Of a stretch of 64,000 nucleotides of DNA, positions 37,171 through 46,328 are shown one piece after another. The stretch's first letter is position 1. Every line of letters begins with the position of its first letter. This stretch comes from Lascolabacillus massiliensis (lineage in GTDB: Bacteria; Bacteroidota; Bacteroidia; Bacteroidales; Dysgonomonadaceae). Position numbers and translations under genes: made by a program. Location: the NCBI RefSeq assembly GCF_001282625.1, contig NZ_CTEJ01000002.1, positions 126,501 through 190,500 on the forward strand. Direction: 5' to 3'. The notes under the pieces are model-generated. The model was not told the origin of the DNA. It worked only from the letters and a program-made list of their open reading frames with translations, and made no database searches.

Positions 37171-38259
37171 ATGAAGAAAGTACTATTTATTGATCGTGAC
37201 GGCACTCTTATTATTGAACCAGAAGATGAACAAATTGATAGCTTTGAGAAATTAGAGTTTTATCCAGGTGTATTTCAATATCTGTCACGCATTGCAGGTG
37301 AACTAGATTATGAGCTAGTAATGGTAAGCAATCAGGATGGTCTGGGCACATCATCTTTTCCTGAAGAGACATTTTGGCCAGTACAGAATATGATTTTGAA
37401 AACATTCGAAAATGAGGGTGTTAGATTTAGTGATATTCTGTTAGACAGATCTTTCCCGGAAGATAATCTACCTACAAGGAAACCAGGTACGGCTATGCTT
37501 ACCCACTATCTTAAAGGAGATTATGATTTAGAAAATTCATATGTCATTGGAGACAGACTAACAGATGTTCAACTAGCTGATAATATGGGCTGTAAATCCA
37601 TTTTAATAAGTAGCACTTTAAGTGAAAAAGCTACACTTACAACAACAGAATGGGAAGAAATCTACCGTTTTTTAAAATCTCAGCCTAGAATAGGAAGTGT
37701 TACACGAAAGACATCCGAGACCGATATCTCAATTAAAATAAATATTGATGGTAAAGGTAAAAGTGAAATCTCAACAGGCTTAGGCTTTTTTGATCATATG
37801 CTCGAACAGATTGCCCGTCATGCAAATGCAGATCTGTCAATAATCGTAAAAGGAGATCTGCATATAGATGAACATCATACAATAGAAGATGTGGGAATTG
37901 CATTAGGTGACGCTTTCCTTCAAGCACTTGGAAAAAAGAAAGGAGTTGAGAGGTATGGTTTTATGTTGCCAATGGACGATTGCCTGGCACAGGTTGCGAT
38001 AGATTTTGGAGGCCGACCCTGGTTGATGTGGGAAGTTGATTTCAAGCGAGAATATATTGGTGACATGCCTACTGAAATGTTCATGCACTTTTTTAAATCT
38101 TTCAGCGACAATGCTAAATGCAATCTTAACATCAAGGCGGAGGGCGTAAATGAGCACCATAAAATAGAAGCTATATTTAAAGCCTTTGCACGAGCTATTA
38201 AGATGGCTGTCAAAAAAGGTGAAGGTACAGGCATACCCAGCACTAAAGGAACATTATAA
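37171..38259 (+). CDS. hisB: Bifunctional histidinol-phosphatase / imidazoleglycerol-phosphate dehydratase
   Basis: The 362-residue fusion has an N-terminal HAD-type phosphatase (nucleophile motif FIDRDGTL, residues 6-13) and a C-terminal dehydratase. The dehydratase carries the duplicated metal-binding motifs [24 protein letters not shown] and [16 protein letters not shown]. The protein performs two non-consecutive steps of the pathway. The fused form is common in Bacteroidota and enterobacteria. It begins 18 nt after hisC. Confidence 0.97.
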   Translation: MKKVLFIDRDGTLIIEPEDEQIDSFEKLEFYPGVFQYLSRIAGELDYELVMVSNQDGLGTSSFPEETFWPVQNMILKTFENEGVRFSDILLDRSFPEDNLPTRKPGTAMLTHYLKGDYDLENSYVIGDRLTDVQLADNMGCKSILISSTLSEKATLTTTEWEEIYRFLKSQPRIGSVTRKTSETDISIKINIDGKGKSEISTGLGFFDHMLEQIARHANADLSIIVKGDLHIDEHHTIEDVGIALGDAFLQALGKKKGVERYGFMLPMDDCLAQVAIDFGGRPWLMWEVDFKREYIGDMPTEMFMHFFKSFSDNAKCNLNIKAEGVNEHHKIEAIFKAFARAIKMAVKKGEGTGIPSTKGTL

Positions 38260-38292
38260 TTGTTTTAATACAGTTAATAACATACAAACGTA

Positions 38293-38871
38293 ATGGTTGC
38301 AATTATTAAATACAATGCAGGTAATATTGCTTCAGTAAAAAATGCTGTTGAGAGACTTGGTTTTGATTGTGTAATCACTGATGATATAAATAAAATTCAG
38401 AATGCAAACAAAGTGATATTCCCAGGTGTTGGAGAAGCTAAATCTGCGATGAACCATCTAACTAATAACGGATTAAGTGGCTGTATTAAATCTTTACTTC
38501 AACCAACACTCGGTATATGTTTAGGACTTCAGCTACTGTGTCAGTACTCAGAAGAGGGAGATACAGAATGTCTTAAGATTTTCGAAACTTCAGTAAAAAA
38601 ATTCCCTGCAGATGATATCGTTCCTCACATGGGTTGGAACAACATCTCAATAAACACAGAACCGCTATTTAAAGGATTAAATAAAGATGATGCTGTTTAT
38701 TTTCTTCACAGTTACTATGCAGGAATTTGTGAACAAACTATTGCAACCTGTAATTATATTTTACCTTTTAGTGCAGCAATGAGAAAAGATAATTTCTATG
38801 CCACCCAGTTTCATCCTGAAAAATCGGGAGATGTGGGTGAACTTATTTTAAAGAATTTTCTTGAATTATAA
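38293..38871 (+). CDS. hisH: Imidazole glycerol phosphate synthase, glutaminase subunit
   Basis: This 192-residue class I glutamine amidotransferase supplies ammonia to HisF. The nucleophile Cys sits in [10 protein letters not shown], and the His/Glu pair is in QFHPEKSGD. The oxyanion-strand motif FPGVGEA is also present. It lies between hisB and hisA, 7 nt before hisA. Confidence 0.97.
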   Translation: MVAIIKYNAGNIASVKNAVERLGFDCVITDDINKIQNANKVIFPGVGEAKSAMNHLTNNGLSGCIKSLLQPTLGICLGLQLLCQYSEEGDTECLKIFETSVKKFPADDIVPHMGWNNISINTEPLFKGLNKDDAVYFLHSYYAGICEQTIATCNYILPFSAAMRKDNFYATQFHPEKSGDVGELILKNFLEL

Positions 38872-38878
38872 TGTTAAG

Positions 38879-39598
38879 ATGAGAATTATACCTGCTATTG
38901 ATATTATTGACGGAAAGTGTGTCAGATTAACAAAAGGAGACTACAGCACACAAAAAACATACAACGAGAATCCGCTGGAGGTTGCTAAAGAGTTCGAAGC
39001 TAACGGCATTAAATTTCTTCACCTTGTAGATCTTGATGGAGCCAAATCAAATCATATTGTAAATCATCATATATTAAATGAAATTGCCTCTAAAACATCG
39101 TTGAGTATTGATTTTGGAGGAGGCATCAAATCCGATAATGATGTAAGGATAGCATTTGAAAATGGCGCAAAACAAATTACAGGAGGCAGTATAGCCATAA
39201 TTAATCCTGAACTGTTCACTGAATGGCTGTCAAAATATGGAGCCGATAAAATTATTCTGGGAGCCGACAGCTACAACAGGAAAATAGCAACCCACGGATG
39301 GCAGAAAGAATCACAAGTCGATGTAGTAGACTTTATTACCGATTACCAGAAAAAAGGTATTGAAATGGTGATTTGCACAGATATATCAAAGGATGGTATG
39401 TTACAAGGCCCTTCTGTGGAGTTGTACAGAGAAATACTTTCAAAGAGCCATATTTCATTAATTGCGAGCGGAGGTGTAACATCTATTGCCGACATACATT
39501 TACTTCAACAGATAGGCTGTGAAGGGGCAATAATAGGTAAAGCTATATATGAAGGCAACATCAGTATGAATGAACTCAGAGATTTTAATCCAGATTAA
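38879..39598 (+). CDS. hisA: ProFAR isomerase
   Basis: This 239-residue TIM barrel isomerises ProFAR to PRFAR, the substrate of HisF. The opening [17 protein letters not shown] contains the catalytic Asp. The phosphate-binding blocks DFGGGIKS and ASGGVTS are intact. The ATG at 38879 fits the family's start; the upstream in-frame TTG (38861) overlaps hisH. A small hairpin (39607-39625) lies between hisA and hisF. Confidence 0.97.
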   Translation: MRIIPAIDIIDGKCVRLTKGDYSTQKTYNENPLEVAKEFEANGIKFLHLVDLDGAKSNHIVNHHILNEIASKTSLSIDFGGGIKSDNDVRIAFENGAKQITGGSIAIINPELFTEWLSKYGADKIILGADSYNRKIATHGWQKESQVDVVDFITDYQKKGIEMVICTDISKDGMLQGPSVELYREILSKSHISLIASGGVTSIADIHLLQQIGCEGAIIGKAIYEGNISMNELRDFNPD

Positions 39599-39663
39599 GA
39601 AAACCACCAACATTTTTATTGTTGGCAAAAGGATTATAAAGTAGTCAAATTAATAAAAATATA

Positions 39664-40419
39664 ATGCTAAAAAAGAGAATAATACCCTGCTTAGACATCA
39701 AAAATGGTCGCACAGTAAAAGGAGTTAATTTTGTTGGACTTCGCGATGCAGGTGATGCAGTTGAACTTTCTAAACGTTATGTATCTGAAGGAGCTGATGA
39801 ACTTGTTTTCCTGGATATAACAGCAACAGTAGAAAATAGGAAAACACTTACAGAACTTGTTGAAAAGGTTGCACGTGAGATTAATATACCATTTACTGTG
39901 GGTGGTGGAATAAGATCAGTAGAAGATGCCAGGCTAATAATAAAAGCAGGTGCCGATAAAGTAAGTATCAACTCCTCCGCAGTAGAAAGACCACAACTTA
40001 TAACAGAAATTGCCGATCAGTTTGGTAGTCAATGCGTGGTTCTAGCCATAGATACTAAAAAAGAAGATAATGGTGAGTGGAAGGTTTATGTTCATGGAGG
40101 CAGAACCCCTACCCCTTTATTAACAACCACATGGGCAAAAGAGGGAGAAAGAATGGGTGCAGGTGAAATACTATTGACTTCAATGAATTACGATGGAACT
40201 AAAGCCGGATTCGACATAGAGATAACCGGTAAAGTTTGTGAAGCTGTAAACATTCCTGTAATTGCTTCAGGTGGAGCAGGCACTAAAGAGCATTTTGCAG
40301 AAGTCTTTAAGAAAACCAAGGCCAGTGCAGCATTAGGTGCATCTGTATTCCATTTTGGAGAAATCCCCATACCTGAATTAAAGAAATATTTAAAAGAACA
40401 AAATATAGAAATACGATGA
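39664..40419 (+). CDS. hisF: Imidazole glycerol phosphate synthase, cyclase subunit
   Basis: The 251-residue TIM barrel forms imidazole glycerol phosphate and AICAR from PRFAR and ammonia. [19 protein letters not shown] carries the catalytic Asp, and FTVGGGIRS and [11 protein letters not shown] bind phosphate. The last base of its coding frame overlaps the start of hisI (ATGA). AICAR produced here links to purine synthesis. Confidence 0.98.
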   Translation: MLKKRIIPCLDIKNGRTVKGVNFVGLRDAGDAVELSKRYVSEGADELVFLDITATVENRKTLTELVEKVAREINIPFTVGGGIRSVEDARLIIKAGADKVSINSSAVERPQLITEIADQFGSQCVVLAIDTKKEDNGEWKVYVHGGRTPTPLLTTTWAKEGERMGAGEILLTSMNYDGTKAGFDIEITGKVCEAVNIPVIASGGAGTKEHFAEVFKKTKASAALGASVFHFGEIPIPELKKYLKEQNIEIR

Positions 40420-41009
40420 AAATAGACTTTGAAAAGAGTGATGGTCTGGTACCAGTTATTGTACAACATACCAATACATTACAGGTCCTAATGCTGGGCT
40501 ATATGAATAAAGAAGCGTTAGAAAAAACAGAGACAGAAGGTAAGGTGACCTTTTTCAGCAGAAGCAAAGGTAGACTATGGACAAAAGGTGAAACTTCTGG
40601 TAATTACCTTATGGTTGAAGATATTAGGACAGATTGTGATAATGATACAATTCTTATAAAGGCAAAACCAATCGGACCTACTTGTCACACAGGTAAAACC
40701 TCATGTTTTGATGGTGATAAAACTACTTCAAGAGGTTTTTTATACGAACTAGAGAAAGTTATAGAGCAAAGAATCACAGATAATACAGAAGGGTCATATA
40801 CGGCACAACTATTCAGTAAAGGAATTAATAAAGTAGCACAGAAGGTTGGTGAAGAAGCTGTAGAGTTAGTTATTGAATCAAAGGATGATAATCTTGAATT
40901 GTTTAAAAATGAAGCAGCTGATTTAATGTACCACTTCCTGATATTACTTAAAACAAAGAATCTGCGTCTGGAAGATATCGAAGAGGTTTTATCCGATAGG
41001 CACAAATAG
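40416..41009 (+). CDS. hisI: Bifunctional phosphoribosyl-AMP cyclohydrolase / phosphoribosyl-ATP pyrophosphatase
   Basis: The 197-residue fusion (HisIE) performs the second and third steps of histidine synthesis. The N-terminal cyclohydrolase half has the zinc/magnesium motifs [34 protein letters not shown] and DCDNDT. The C-terminal MazG-like pyrophosphatase half has [12 protein letters not shown] and [11 protein letters not shown]. The ATGA overlap with hisF indicates coupling. It is the last gene of the operon and is followed by two hairpins. Confidence 0.97.
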   Translation: MKIDFEKSDGLVPVIVQHTNTLQVLMLGYMNKEALEKTETEGKVTFFSRSKGRLWTKGETSGNYLMVEDIRTDCDNDTILIKAKPIGPTCHTGKTSCFDGDKTTSRGFLYELEKVIEQRITDNTEGSYTAQLFSKGINKVAQKVGEEAVELVIESKDDNLELFKNEAADLMYHFLILLKTKNLRLEDIEEVLSDRHK

Positions 41010-41010
41010 T

Positions 41011-41042
41011 CAAACTTTAGCTTTTGGATAAAAGCTAGTTTG
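41011..41042 (+). terminator. Hairpin after hisI
   Basis: The arms are CAAACT-TTAGCTTTT and AAAAGCTA-GTTTG, around GGAT, with a 2-nt bulge. No long T run follows, so it may protect the 3' end and leave termination to the next hairpin. Confidence 0.5.
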
Positions 41043-41073
41043 ATAAATCTGTACGCCAGGAAGATAATGTAAA

Positions 41074-41108
41074 AAAAGGGTGATATCACATAGTGAAATC
41101 ACCCTTTT
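41074..41108. terminator. Bidirectional terminator between hisI and rpmA
   Basis: Arms 41074-41084 (AAAAGGGTGAT) and 41098-41108 (ATCACCCTTTT) give an 11-bp perfect stem with a 13-nt loop. A and T tracts flank it, so it can end both the his operon and the rplU-rpmA transcript. Confidence 0.85.
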
Positions 41109-41175
41109 AATTATCAACTAAAAAATATTATATTATGGTCCTAGTTTCGTTTAACTGGACAAGGTCAGAAACATA

Positions 41176-41445
41176 TTAAGCTTCTGCTTCTACCATAGGC
41201 TGTACTGATACGTACGAGCGATTATTTTTTCTCTTGCGAAATACCACAACTCCGTCTACTAAAGCAAACAGTGTGTGATCTTTTCCAATACCTACATTTT
41301 CACCCGGGTGATGAGAAGTACCACGTTGACGAACAAGAATATTTCCTGCTTTAGCTATTTCTCCACCATACAATTTAACGCCCAATCGTTTACTTTCCGA
41401 TTCGCGGCCGTTCTTCGAGCTACCAACTCCTTTTTTATGTGCCAT
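41176..41445 (-). CDS. rpmA: 50S ribosomal protein L27
   Basis: The 89-residue ribosomal protein carries the conserved [21 protein letters not shown] start and the [23 protein letters not shown] region. Its N-terminal tail reaches the peptidyl transferase centre. There is no N-terminal cleavage extension of the Firmicutes type. It lies 20 nt behind rplU. Confidence 0.98.
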   Translation of the reverse strand: MAHKKGVGSSKNGRESESKRLGVKLYGGEIAKAGNILVRQRGTSHHPGENVGIGKDHTLFALVDGVVVFRKRKNNRSYVSVQPMVEAEA

Positions 41446-41465
41446 TTTCTTCTGATTTTAACTGA

Positions 41466-41777
41466 TTAAGCAATAATTTCTTTAACTCTCACTTCTGAAA
41501 ACTGTTGACGATGTCCGTTTAGTTTCCTGTAACCTTTTCTTCTTTTCTTTTTGAAAACGAGTACTTTGTCACCTTTTACGTGAGAAAGAACTTCTAAAAC
41601 TACTTTTGCTCCATCCACTACTGGAGTTCCAACTGTGACTTCACCATCTTTATCAATGAGCATCACCTTTTCAAACTCCACTTCGCTACCTTGCTCAGCA
41701 TTTATTCTGTGGACGAATAATCTTTGATTTTGTTCAACTTTAAATTGTTGACCCTGAATATCTACTATTACGTACAT
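41466..41777 (-). CDS. rplU: 50S ribosomal protein L21
   Basis: This 103-residue ribosomal protein binds 23S rRNA. The opening [20 protein letters not shown] and the basic block [20 protein letters not shown] are typical. It precedes rpmA, the near-universal arrangement. A full promoter (41859-41890) gives it a leader of about 75 nt. Confidence 0.98.
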   Translation of the reverse strand: MYVIVDIQGQQFKVEQNQRLFVHRINAEQGSEVEFEKVMLIDKDGEVTVGTPVVDGAKVVLEVLSHVKGDKVLVFKKKRRKGYRKLNGHRQQFSEVRVKEIIA

Positions 41778-41858
41778 ATATAAAATAACTTGACGTTATA
41801 TGCCTGAGGCGAGCCACTTAGTGCGACTTCTTATAGAGCCTATTGGCAAAATGAGGTG

Positions 41859-41890
41859 CAAAATTAGATAATTTAATTGTAAATCACAAA
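41859..41890 (-). promoter_or_regulatory. Promoter for rplU-rpmA
   Basis: On the minus strand TTTG (41890-41887), 20 nt, then TAATTTTG (41866-41859): an exact consensus match. The resulting leader of about 75 nt can fold into small hairpins. Confidence 0.7.
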
Positions 41891-41894
41891 CTAA

Positions 41895-43397
41895 TCATCT
41901 GATTTTTTCGAGATTATTATATGCATTTCCAATATTTTCAATTATATCGGAAGCAACAAATGATCTGGGATTAATTGATTTGGTTGTAAAATCTGCAGTC
42001 ATACCATGAATGTAAACCCCTACTTTTGCGGAATCAATAGGATTATATCCCTGAGCAAGCAGACTTGTTATAATTCCGGTTAAAACATCACCGCTTCCGG
42101 CTGTTGCAAGTGCAGGAGTACCTGTACTGTTCATATAAATATTTTCAGAATCTATGATTAAAGTATATGCACCTTTCACAACAATTATCAAGTTATACTT
42201 TTGTGCGAATAACCTTGTTTTCTGAATTTTATCATAGTCGTCGCTCCATCCACCAACCAATCTTGAAAGTTCACCCGGATGTGGAGTTAATATAGTATCA
42301 GGTTTCAGTAGTTCTATCCAATTGTGGTTCGAGGAAAGAATATTTATTCCATCTGCATCTATAACCAATGGTACTTTATTATTAATTAAAAAATCGTGGA
42401 GTGCTTTTTTTGTCTCTTCATTTTGTCCCATTCCCACTCCAATACCAATTGCATCAGGCTTAATTTCGAAATCAATATTGGAGATATATCTTTCACCTCT
42501 ATCCTCTATTGCCATCGCTTCGGGAAAATTGATCTGAATAACCTGTACACCACACTTTGGCATATACGCGGTAACTAATCCACACCCTGTTTTCAAAGCA
42601 GCCCTCGAAGCTAAACAAACTGAACCACACTTTCCAAGACTTCCACCCACTATGAGAGCATGACCTACAGTACCTTTATGTGCAAATAAATTCAGGGGCT
42701 TAATAAGTTTCGATATCTCACTTTTCTCAGTAAAGTAAATATTACTATCAGATTCGGAAATTGCTTGTTCATTCAATCCAATATCAATTATAGTAACATT
42801 ACCAGTAAACAAGTTATTTTCCGGTAAAAACAGAGCCAGCTTTGGTATTTGAAATGTTACTGTTTCTGTGGCTTTAACAGCAAAAGTTGTTTTTCTTTCA
42901 AGAAAGAGACCGCTAGGCACATCTATACTGATAACTTTTGCGCCACTCTCATTTATTTTCCCAATTACAGATTCAGCAATTCCGGTGACATCTCTCGAAA
43001 GTCCGGTCCCGAAAATCCCATCAATAACCACATCATATTTACATATATCTGGTATTTGATCTTCATTATAAATTTTAATTATTGAAATATTCTCTGCTTT
43101 AGCACGGCGGAAATTATGAGCACAATCTTCGCTATATTGATTCTTATACTCAACAATACACACCTTTACACTGTAACCCGATTTATGTAGTAAACGGGCA
43201 ATAAACAACCCATCTCCACCATTATTCCCTACTCCGGAAAAAATAAGTACAGAAGTGCTTTTATTAGAATATTTCTCGATGAACCAGTTGTAGAATGCAG
43301 TAGAAGCCCGCTTCATTAACTCAAGCGAAGAAATAGCTTCTCTTTTGATGGTCTCGGCATCTACATACCGAATCTGTTGTGAAGTGAGTATTTTCAT
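41895..43397 (-). CDS. nnr: Bifunctional NAD(P)H-hydrate epimerase / ADP-dependent dehydratase
   Basis: The 500-residue fusion repairs hydrated NADH and NADPH. The N-terminal YjeF-type epimerase domain includes FSGVGNNGGDGLFIARLL. The C-terminal ribokinase-fold dehydratase includes HKGTVGHALIVGGSLGKCG, LTPHPGELSRL and the ATP/ADP motif TAGSGDVLTGII. The gene starts 22 nt behind two tRNA-Leu genes on the same strand, so it may be read from the tRNA promoter. Confidence 0.95.
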   Translation of the reverse strand: MKILTSQQIRYVDAETIKREAISSLELMKRASTAFYNWFIEKYSNKSTSVLIFSGVGNNGGDGLFIARLLHKSGYSVKVCIVEYKNQYSEDCAHNFRRAKAENISIIKIYNEDQIPDICKYDVVIDGIFGTGLSRDVTGIAESVIGKINESGAKVISIDVPSGLFLERKTTFAVKATETVTFQIPKLALFLPENNLFTGNVTIIDIGLNEQAISESDSNIYFTEKSEISKLIKPLNLFAHKGTVGHALIVGGSLGKCGSVCLASRAALKTGCGLVTAYMPKCGVQVIQINFPEAMAIEDRGERYISNIDFEIKPDAIGIGVGMGQNEETKKALHDFLINNKVPLVIDADGINILSSNHNWIELLKPDTILTPHPGELSRLVGGWSDDYDKIQKTRLFAQKYNLIIVVKGAYTLIIDSENIYMNSTGTPALATAGSGDVLTGIITSLLAQGYNPIDSAKVGVYIHGMTADFTTKSINPRSFVASDIIENIGNAYNNLEKIR

Positions 43398-43419
43398 AGA
43401 TAGATCTTACCATGAAGAG

Positions 43420-43503
43420 TGCGCAGGATGAGACTCGAACTCACACGCCGTAACCGGCACTACCCCCTCAAAGTAGCGTGTATACCAATTTCACCACCTG
43501 CGC
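43420..43503 (-). tRNA. tRNA-Leu (anticodon GAG)
   Basis: The acceptor arms GCGCAGG and CCTGCGC (7 bp) flank a class II tRNA with a long variable arm. The loop TTGAGGG gives anticodon GAG (43467-43469 in plus coordinates). The discriminator base is A and CCA is not encoded. The T loop GTTCGAGTC is normal. Confidence 0.93.
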
Positions 43504-43512
43504 TTGATAAGG

Positions 43513-43596
43513 TGCCCGGAACAGGGGTCGAACCTGCACGTTGTTGCCAACACTAGTCCCTGAAACTAGCGCGTCTGCCAATTCCGCCATCCGGGC
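43513..43596 (-). tRNA. tRNA-Leu (anticodon CAG)
   Basis: The acceptor arms GCCCGGA and TCCGGGC flank a class II tRNA with a long variable arm. The loop TTCAGGG gives anticodon CAG (43560-43562 in plus coordinates). The discriminator is A and CCA is not encoded. Only 9 nt separate it from the following tRNA-Leu(GAG). Confidence 0.93.
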
Positions 43597-43648
43597 GTCA
43601 AATTTACAATTAAAAGAACGTTTTAATTAATATTCTATTTTGCGGATG

Positions 43649-43681
43649 CAAAGATAGAGGATTTTTCAAACTGTTACCAAC
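43649..43681 (-). promoter_or_regulatory. Candidate promoter for the tRNA-Leu pair
   Basis: On the minus strand GTTG (43681-43678), 21 nt, then TATCTTTG (43656-43649). A second -7-like TAAATTTG (43606-43599) lacks a -33. Confidence 0.5.
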
Positions 43682-43700
43682 ATTTTCAGGATTTTATTTA

Positions 43701-43736
43701 AAAAAAAGAGAGCTATCTTTCACAGACAGCTCTCTT
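43701..43736 (-). terminator. Terminator of the PadR-PspC operon
   Basis: Arms 43706-43714 (AAGAGAGCT) and 43728-43736 (AGCTCTCTT) give a 9-bp stem. Seven A on the plus strand (43701-43707) form the U tract for minus-strand transcripts. It ends the PspC operon before the tRNAs. Confidence 0.8.
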
Positions 43737-43783
43737 CGTCCACAATGAATGTTATAATGAATGTATAATAAAAATAATGAATC

Positions 43784-45643
43784 TTATAAAGTAACTGGTG
43801 TATAAGAACTTCTATAGCTTCTTATCCTTTTTCTTGCAACAGCAGGAGGTTCATTTTCCCTGTACTCTTCCAACACATCGCTCACCTCAACCGACTTACC
43901 TGCAGGTACTGCAATTTCTACTGTAATACTCTGTTTGCGATACCCTTGTTCAGCTGGTACAGAGAAAAACTCCGGCAATAATATGACTGAATCTTTTTGA
44001 ACAATATTATAGCTGAATTGCTCAGCATCGCTCTTTGCCTGACGTAGATCATTTCCGTATGATGCTGCAATCTTCCTCACATGAAAAAGTGAATCAGTGC
44101 TTTGTCTTATCTGCAGATTTATGGAGTTAAAGAGTAATGAATCTTCGTTTACATTTTTATATGGAAGTTCATCTATTCCAGGATTATATCCAAAACCGAA
44201 TCTATATTCTGCATAATCATTACGATATGGCTCCATCTCTATATATAATTTTCCAGAAGTGGTAGGATTCAAGACCAAAGTCTCTTCATCAGAAGCTTGT
44301 GCTTTGAATTTATCAGCCACTTCAGATGCAAGTATACCTGACATAACAAGACCCGAGAACCACAATATTGAGACAACAACACCAATAAACGGGCGTGATT
44401 TAGCTTTCATAACACGGCGTATAATCCATATTATAATTGAAATAATAGGTACAACTGTAAGAGCTATTAAAGAAGCTATCAGAAGGTTATTTTCATATCC
44501 CGGATCAATAAAAAGCGACTTAAGCGATATTAGCTGTGTGCCTGCAAAAAACAGACCTCCAAAAACTGCAAGTAGTGTCAGTGCAAATATTCCGGCAAAT
44601 GTAAAAAACACTATTTTTAAGAGAACCATAAAGACATTCATACATCCAGATCTTTCTGAACTAGCCGAATCTGAATATTTCCTCTCACTTTTCGGAGGTT
44701 CAGGAGGCATTTGTGTATTATTGTTCTTGAAACTGTTCTCAGAACCAGTATTATCAGCTGCATTTTTGGATTTAGTGCTTGCAACATTATCATTAACCCT
44801 GTTTCTGATATTTTTTATATAGTCATCTTCGCCCATCATCTCGAGCTTCTGTTTCACTGTCTTAGCCTCAGGCACAATAGCCCAAAGCACTAAATATAAC
44901 AATAATACACTGCCATTTATATTCCAGTTAAAATCAACATCCTTAAAAAGGTGACTCAGTGGAAAAAATGATATGATTCCAAATATATTTATAAAAAGAG
45001 GCAATATAAAAATCAGACGGGGTATCCATGACTCAATCTTAAAATAAGCTGCTATACCACCACAAATACCTGCTATATACTTATCATTTGGATTTCTGTA
45101 AAGTCTCTTAGTCACATTAGATTCAAGCGGTTTAGCTTTAAGTACAATCCAAAGAATTATATATACCCAGAATAAAATCCCGAAGAAAATCACAAACAAC
45201 AGTCTAATCCATGTTGGATCAATTTTAAAATAATGTGCAACTCCACTACATACACCACCAATGATTTGATCTTTTGAGTTTCTGTTAAGAGTTCGTGGTT
45301 CTTCTTCAGACTTAAGTTCAGATTCTTCTGAAACCTCTTCATCTATTTTCTTAGATTCAGATTCTGAATCTACTTTATACTCAGTATCAAAATCTTCAGG
45401 TCTACCAATACTGTTAATTATTGATTCAACGTCATCATCAGTAATACAATTGATTCCTAATTTCAACCTATTTCCGAATAACTCAGCAATACGGTTCTCA
45501 ATGTCGTTAACAATTTCATCACCACCATCCTCTTGGGAAAAATACTTTTTCAGGCTTTCGATATATTGCTTCAATATTTCGTAAGCAGTTTCTTCAATTG
45601 CAATAACTTGTCCCTGGAAATTAATATTGATTACCTTTTTCAT
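43784..45643 (-). CDS. Membrane protein with two PspC domains
   Basis: The 619-residue protein has an N-terminal cytoplasmic region of about 110 residues (KKVININFQGQVIAIEE...). Two PspC domains follow: NSKDQIIGGVCSGVAHYFKIDPTWIR and NPNDKYIAGICGGIAAYFKIES. An acidic linker, more membrane helices and a C-terminal extracytoplasmic region come after. PspC proteins respond to membrane stress. The gene starts 33 nt behind a PadR regulator gene, a pairing common in Bacteroidota. It probably acts as an envelope-stress factor under PadR control. Confidence 0.85.
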   Translation of the reverse strand: MKKVININFQGQVIAIEETAYEILKQYIESLKKYFSQEDGGDEIVNDIENRIAELFGNRLKLGINCITDDDVESIINSIGRPEDFDTEYKVDSESESKKIDEEVSEESELKSEEEPRTLNRNSKDQIIGGVCSGVAHYFKIDPTWIRLLFVIFFGILFWVYIILWIVLKAKPLESNVTKRLYRNPNDKYIAGICGGIAAYFKIESWIPRLIFILPLFINIFGIISFFPLSHLFKDVDFNWNINGSVLLLYLVLWAIVPEAKTVKQKLEMMGEDDYIKNIRNRVNDNVASTKSKNAADNTGSENSFKNNNTQMPPEPPKSERKYSDSASSERSGCMNVFMVLLKIVFFTFAGIFALTLLAVFGGLFFAGTQLISLKSLFIDPGYENNLLIASLIALTVVPIISIIIWIIRRVMKAKSRPFIGVVVSILWFSGLVMSGILASEVADKFKAQASDEETLVLNPTTSGKLYIEMEPYRNDYAEYRFGFGYNPGIDELPYKNVNEDSLLFNSINLQIRQSTDSLFHVRKIAASYGNDLRQAKSDAEQFSYNIVQKDSVILLPEFFSVPAEQGYRKQSITVEIAVPAGKSVEVSDVLEEYRENEPPAVARKRIRSYRSSYTPVTL

Positions 45644-45676
45644 ACGATTAAATATATTTTTTGCAAGTATTCGGAT

Positions 45677-46108
45677 TTATTCGTCGCCATTATTATCAGT
45701 TACACTCTCTACCCTATCTTCACTCTTTTCCTCTTCATCTGCTTCTGATGAAGCCTCTAAATCAGCACATATGTCATCAGATTTCTGACGAGTCAATGTC
45801 TCTACTCCTGTAGCAAGCTCATTCCATGTAGTCTCAAGGAGCGAGTAAAAAGCACACCCTTTTTCGGTCAGACTAAAATATTTTCTTGGGGGGCCAGATG
45901 TACTTTCTACCCATTGATAGCTTAATACTTCGGCATTCTTAAGCCTGTTGAGTAATGGATAAAGCGTTCCCTCCAGAAGTTGTAGACCGGCATTTTTCAT
46001 CTCCTCAATGATATCTCCCGGGTAAGCTTCTCCTCTTTTTATTATTGAAAGAATACAATACTCCAAAACTCCCTTTCGCATTTGACTTTGTGTATTCTCT
46101 ATATTCAT
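45677..46108 (-). CDS. PadR-family transcriptional regulator
   Basis: The 143-residue protein shows the PadR winged-helix: KGVLEYCILSIIKRGEAYPGDIIEEM, then LLEGTLYPLLNRLKNAEVLSYQWVESTSGPPRKYFSLTEKG. The C-terminal part is acidic. It probably represses its own operon with the PspC protein. A palindrome overlaps the -33 region of its promoter. Confidence 0.92.
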   Translation of the reverse strand: MNIENTQSQMRKGVLEYCILSIIKRGEAYPGDIIEEMKNAGLQLLEGTLYPLLNRLKNAEVLSYQWVESTSGPPRKYFSLTEKGCAFYSLLETTWNELATGVETLTRQKSDDICADLEASSEADEEEKSEDRVESVTDNNGDE

Positions 46109-46158
46109 GATCTTATTTATTTATCTTAAAATATACCTGTGCCCGATTTTTTTTTATA

Positions 46159-46191
46159 CAAATATACTTTAAGCAAGGTATTATGCAATAC
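46159..46191 (-). promoter_or_regulatory. PadR-PspC promoter with overlapping palindrome
   Basis: On the minus strand ATTG (46189-46186), 19 nt, then TATATTTG (46166-46159). The palindrome GTATT-ATGC-AATAC (46178-46191) covers the -33 element and is a candidate PadR operator. Confidence 0.5.
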
Positions 46192-46277
46192 AAAGTACCA
46201 AATGATTTTACTAATTTAACGTTATTTAGCAACAAAGATATTAAAAACAATTATTATTTAGCTATTCTAACACTTTA

Positions 46278-46309
46278 TTTGTTGCAGCAAAATATTTAAT
46301 CTATATTTG
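46278..46309 (+). promoter_or_regulatory. Promoter of coaBC
   Basis: TTTG (46278-46281), 20 nt, then TATATTTG (46302-46309): an exact Bacteroidota promoter match. The ATG lies 19 nt downstream. Confidence 0.75.
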
Positions 46310-46328
46310 TAATACTAATTTAGAAGTT

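Noticed and set aside
39607-39625. Small hairpin CCAACA/TGTTGG between hisA and hisF
   Set aside because: Only 6 bp with no T run; too weak to call a terminator inside a continuous operon.
44259-44822. 187-codon open frame antisense to the PspC gene
   Set aside because: The PspC frame has clear domains and an operon partner; the antisense frame has neither.
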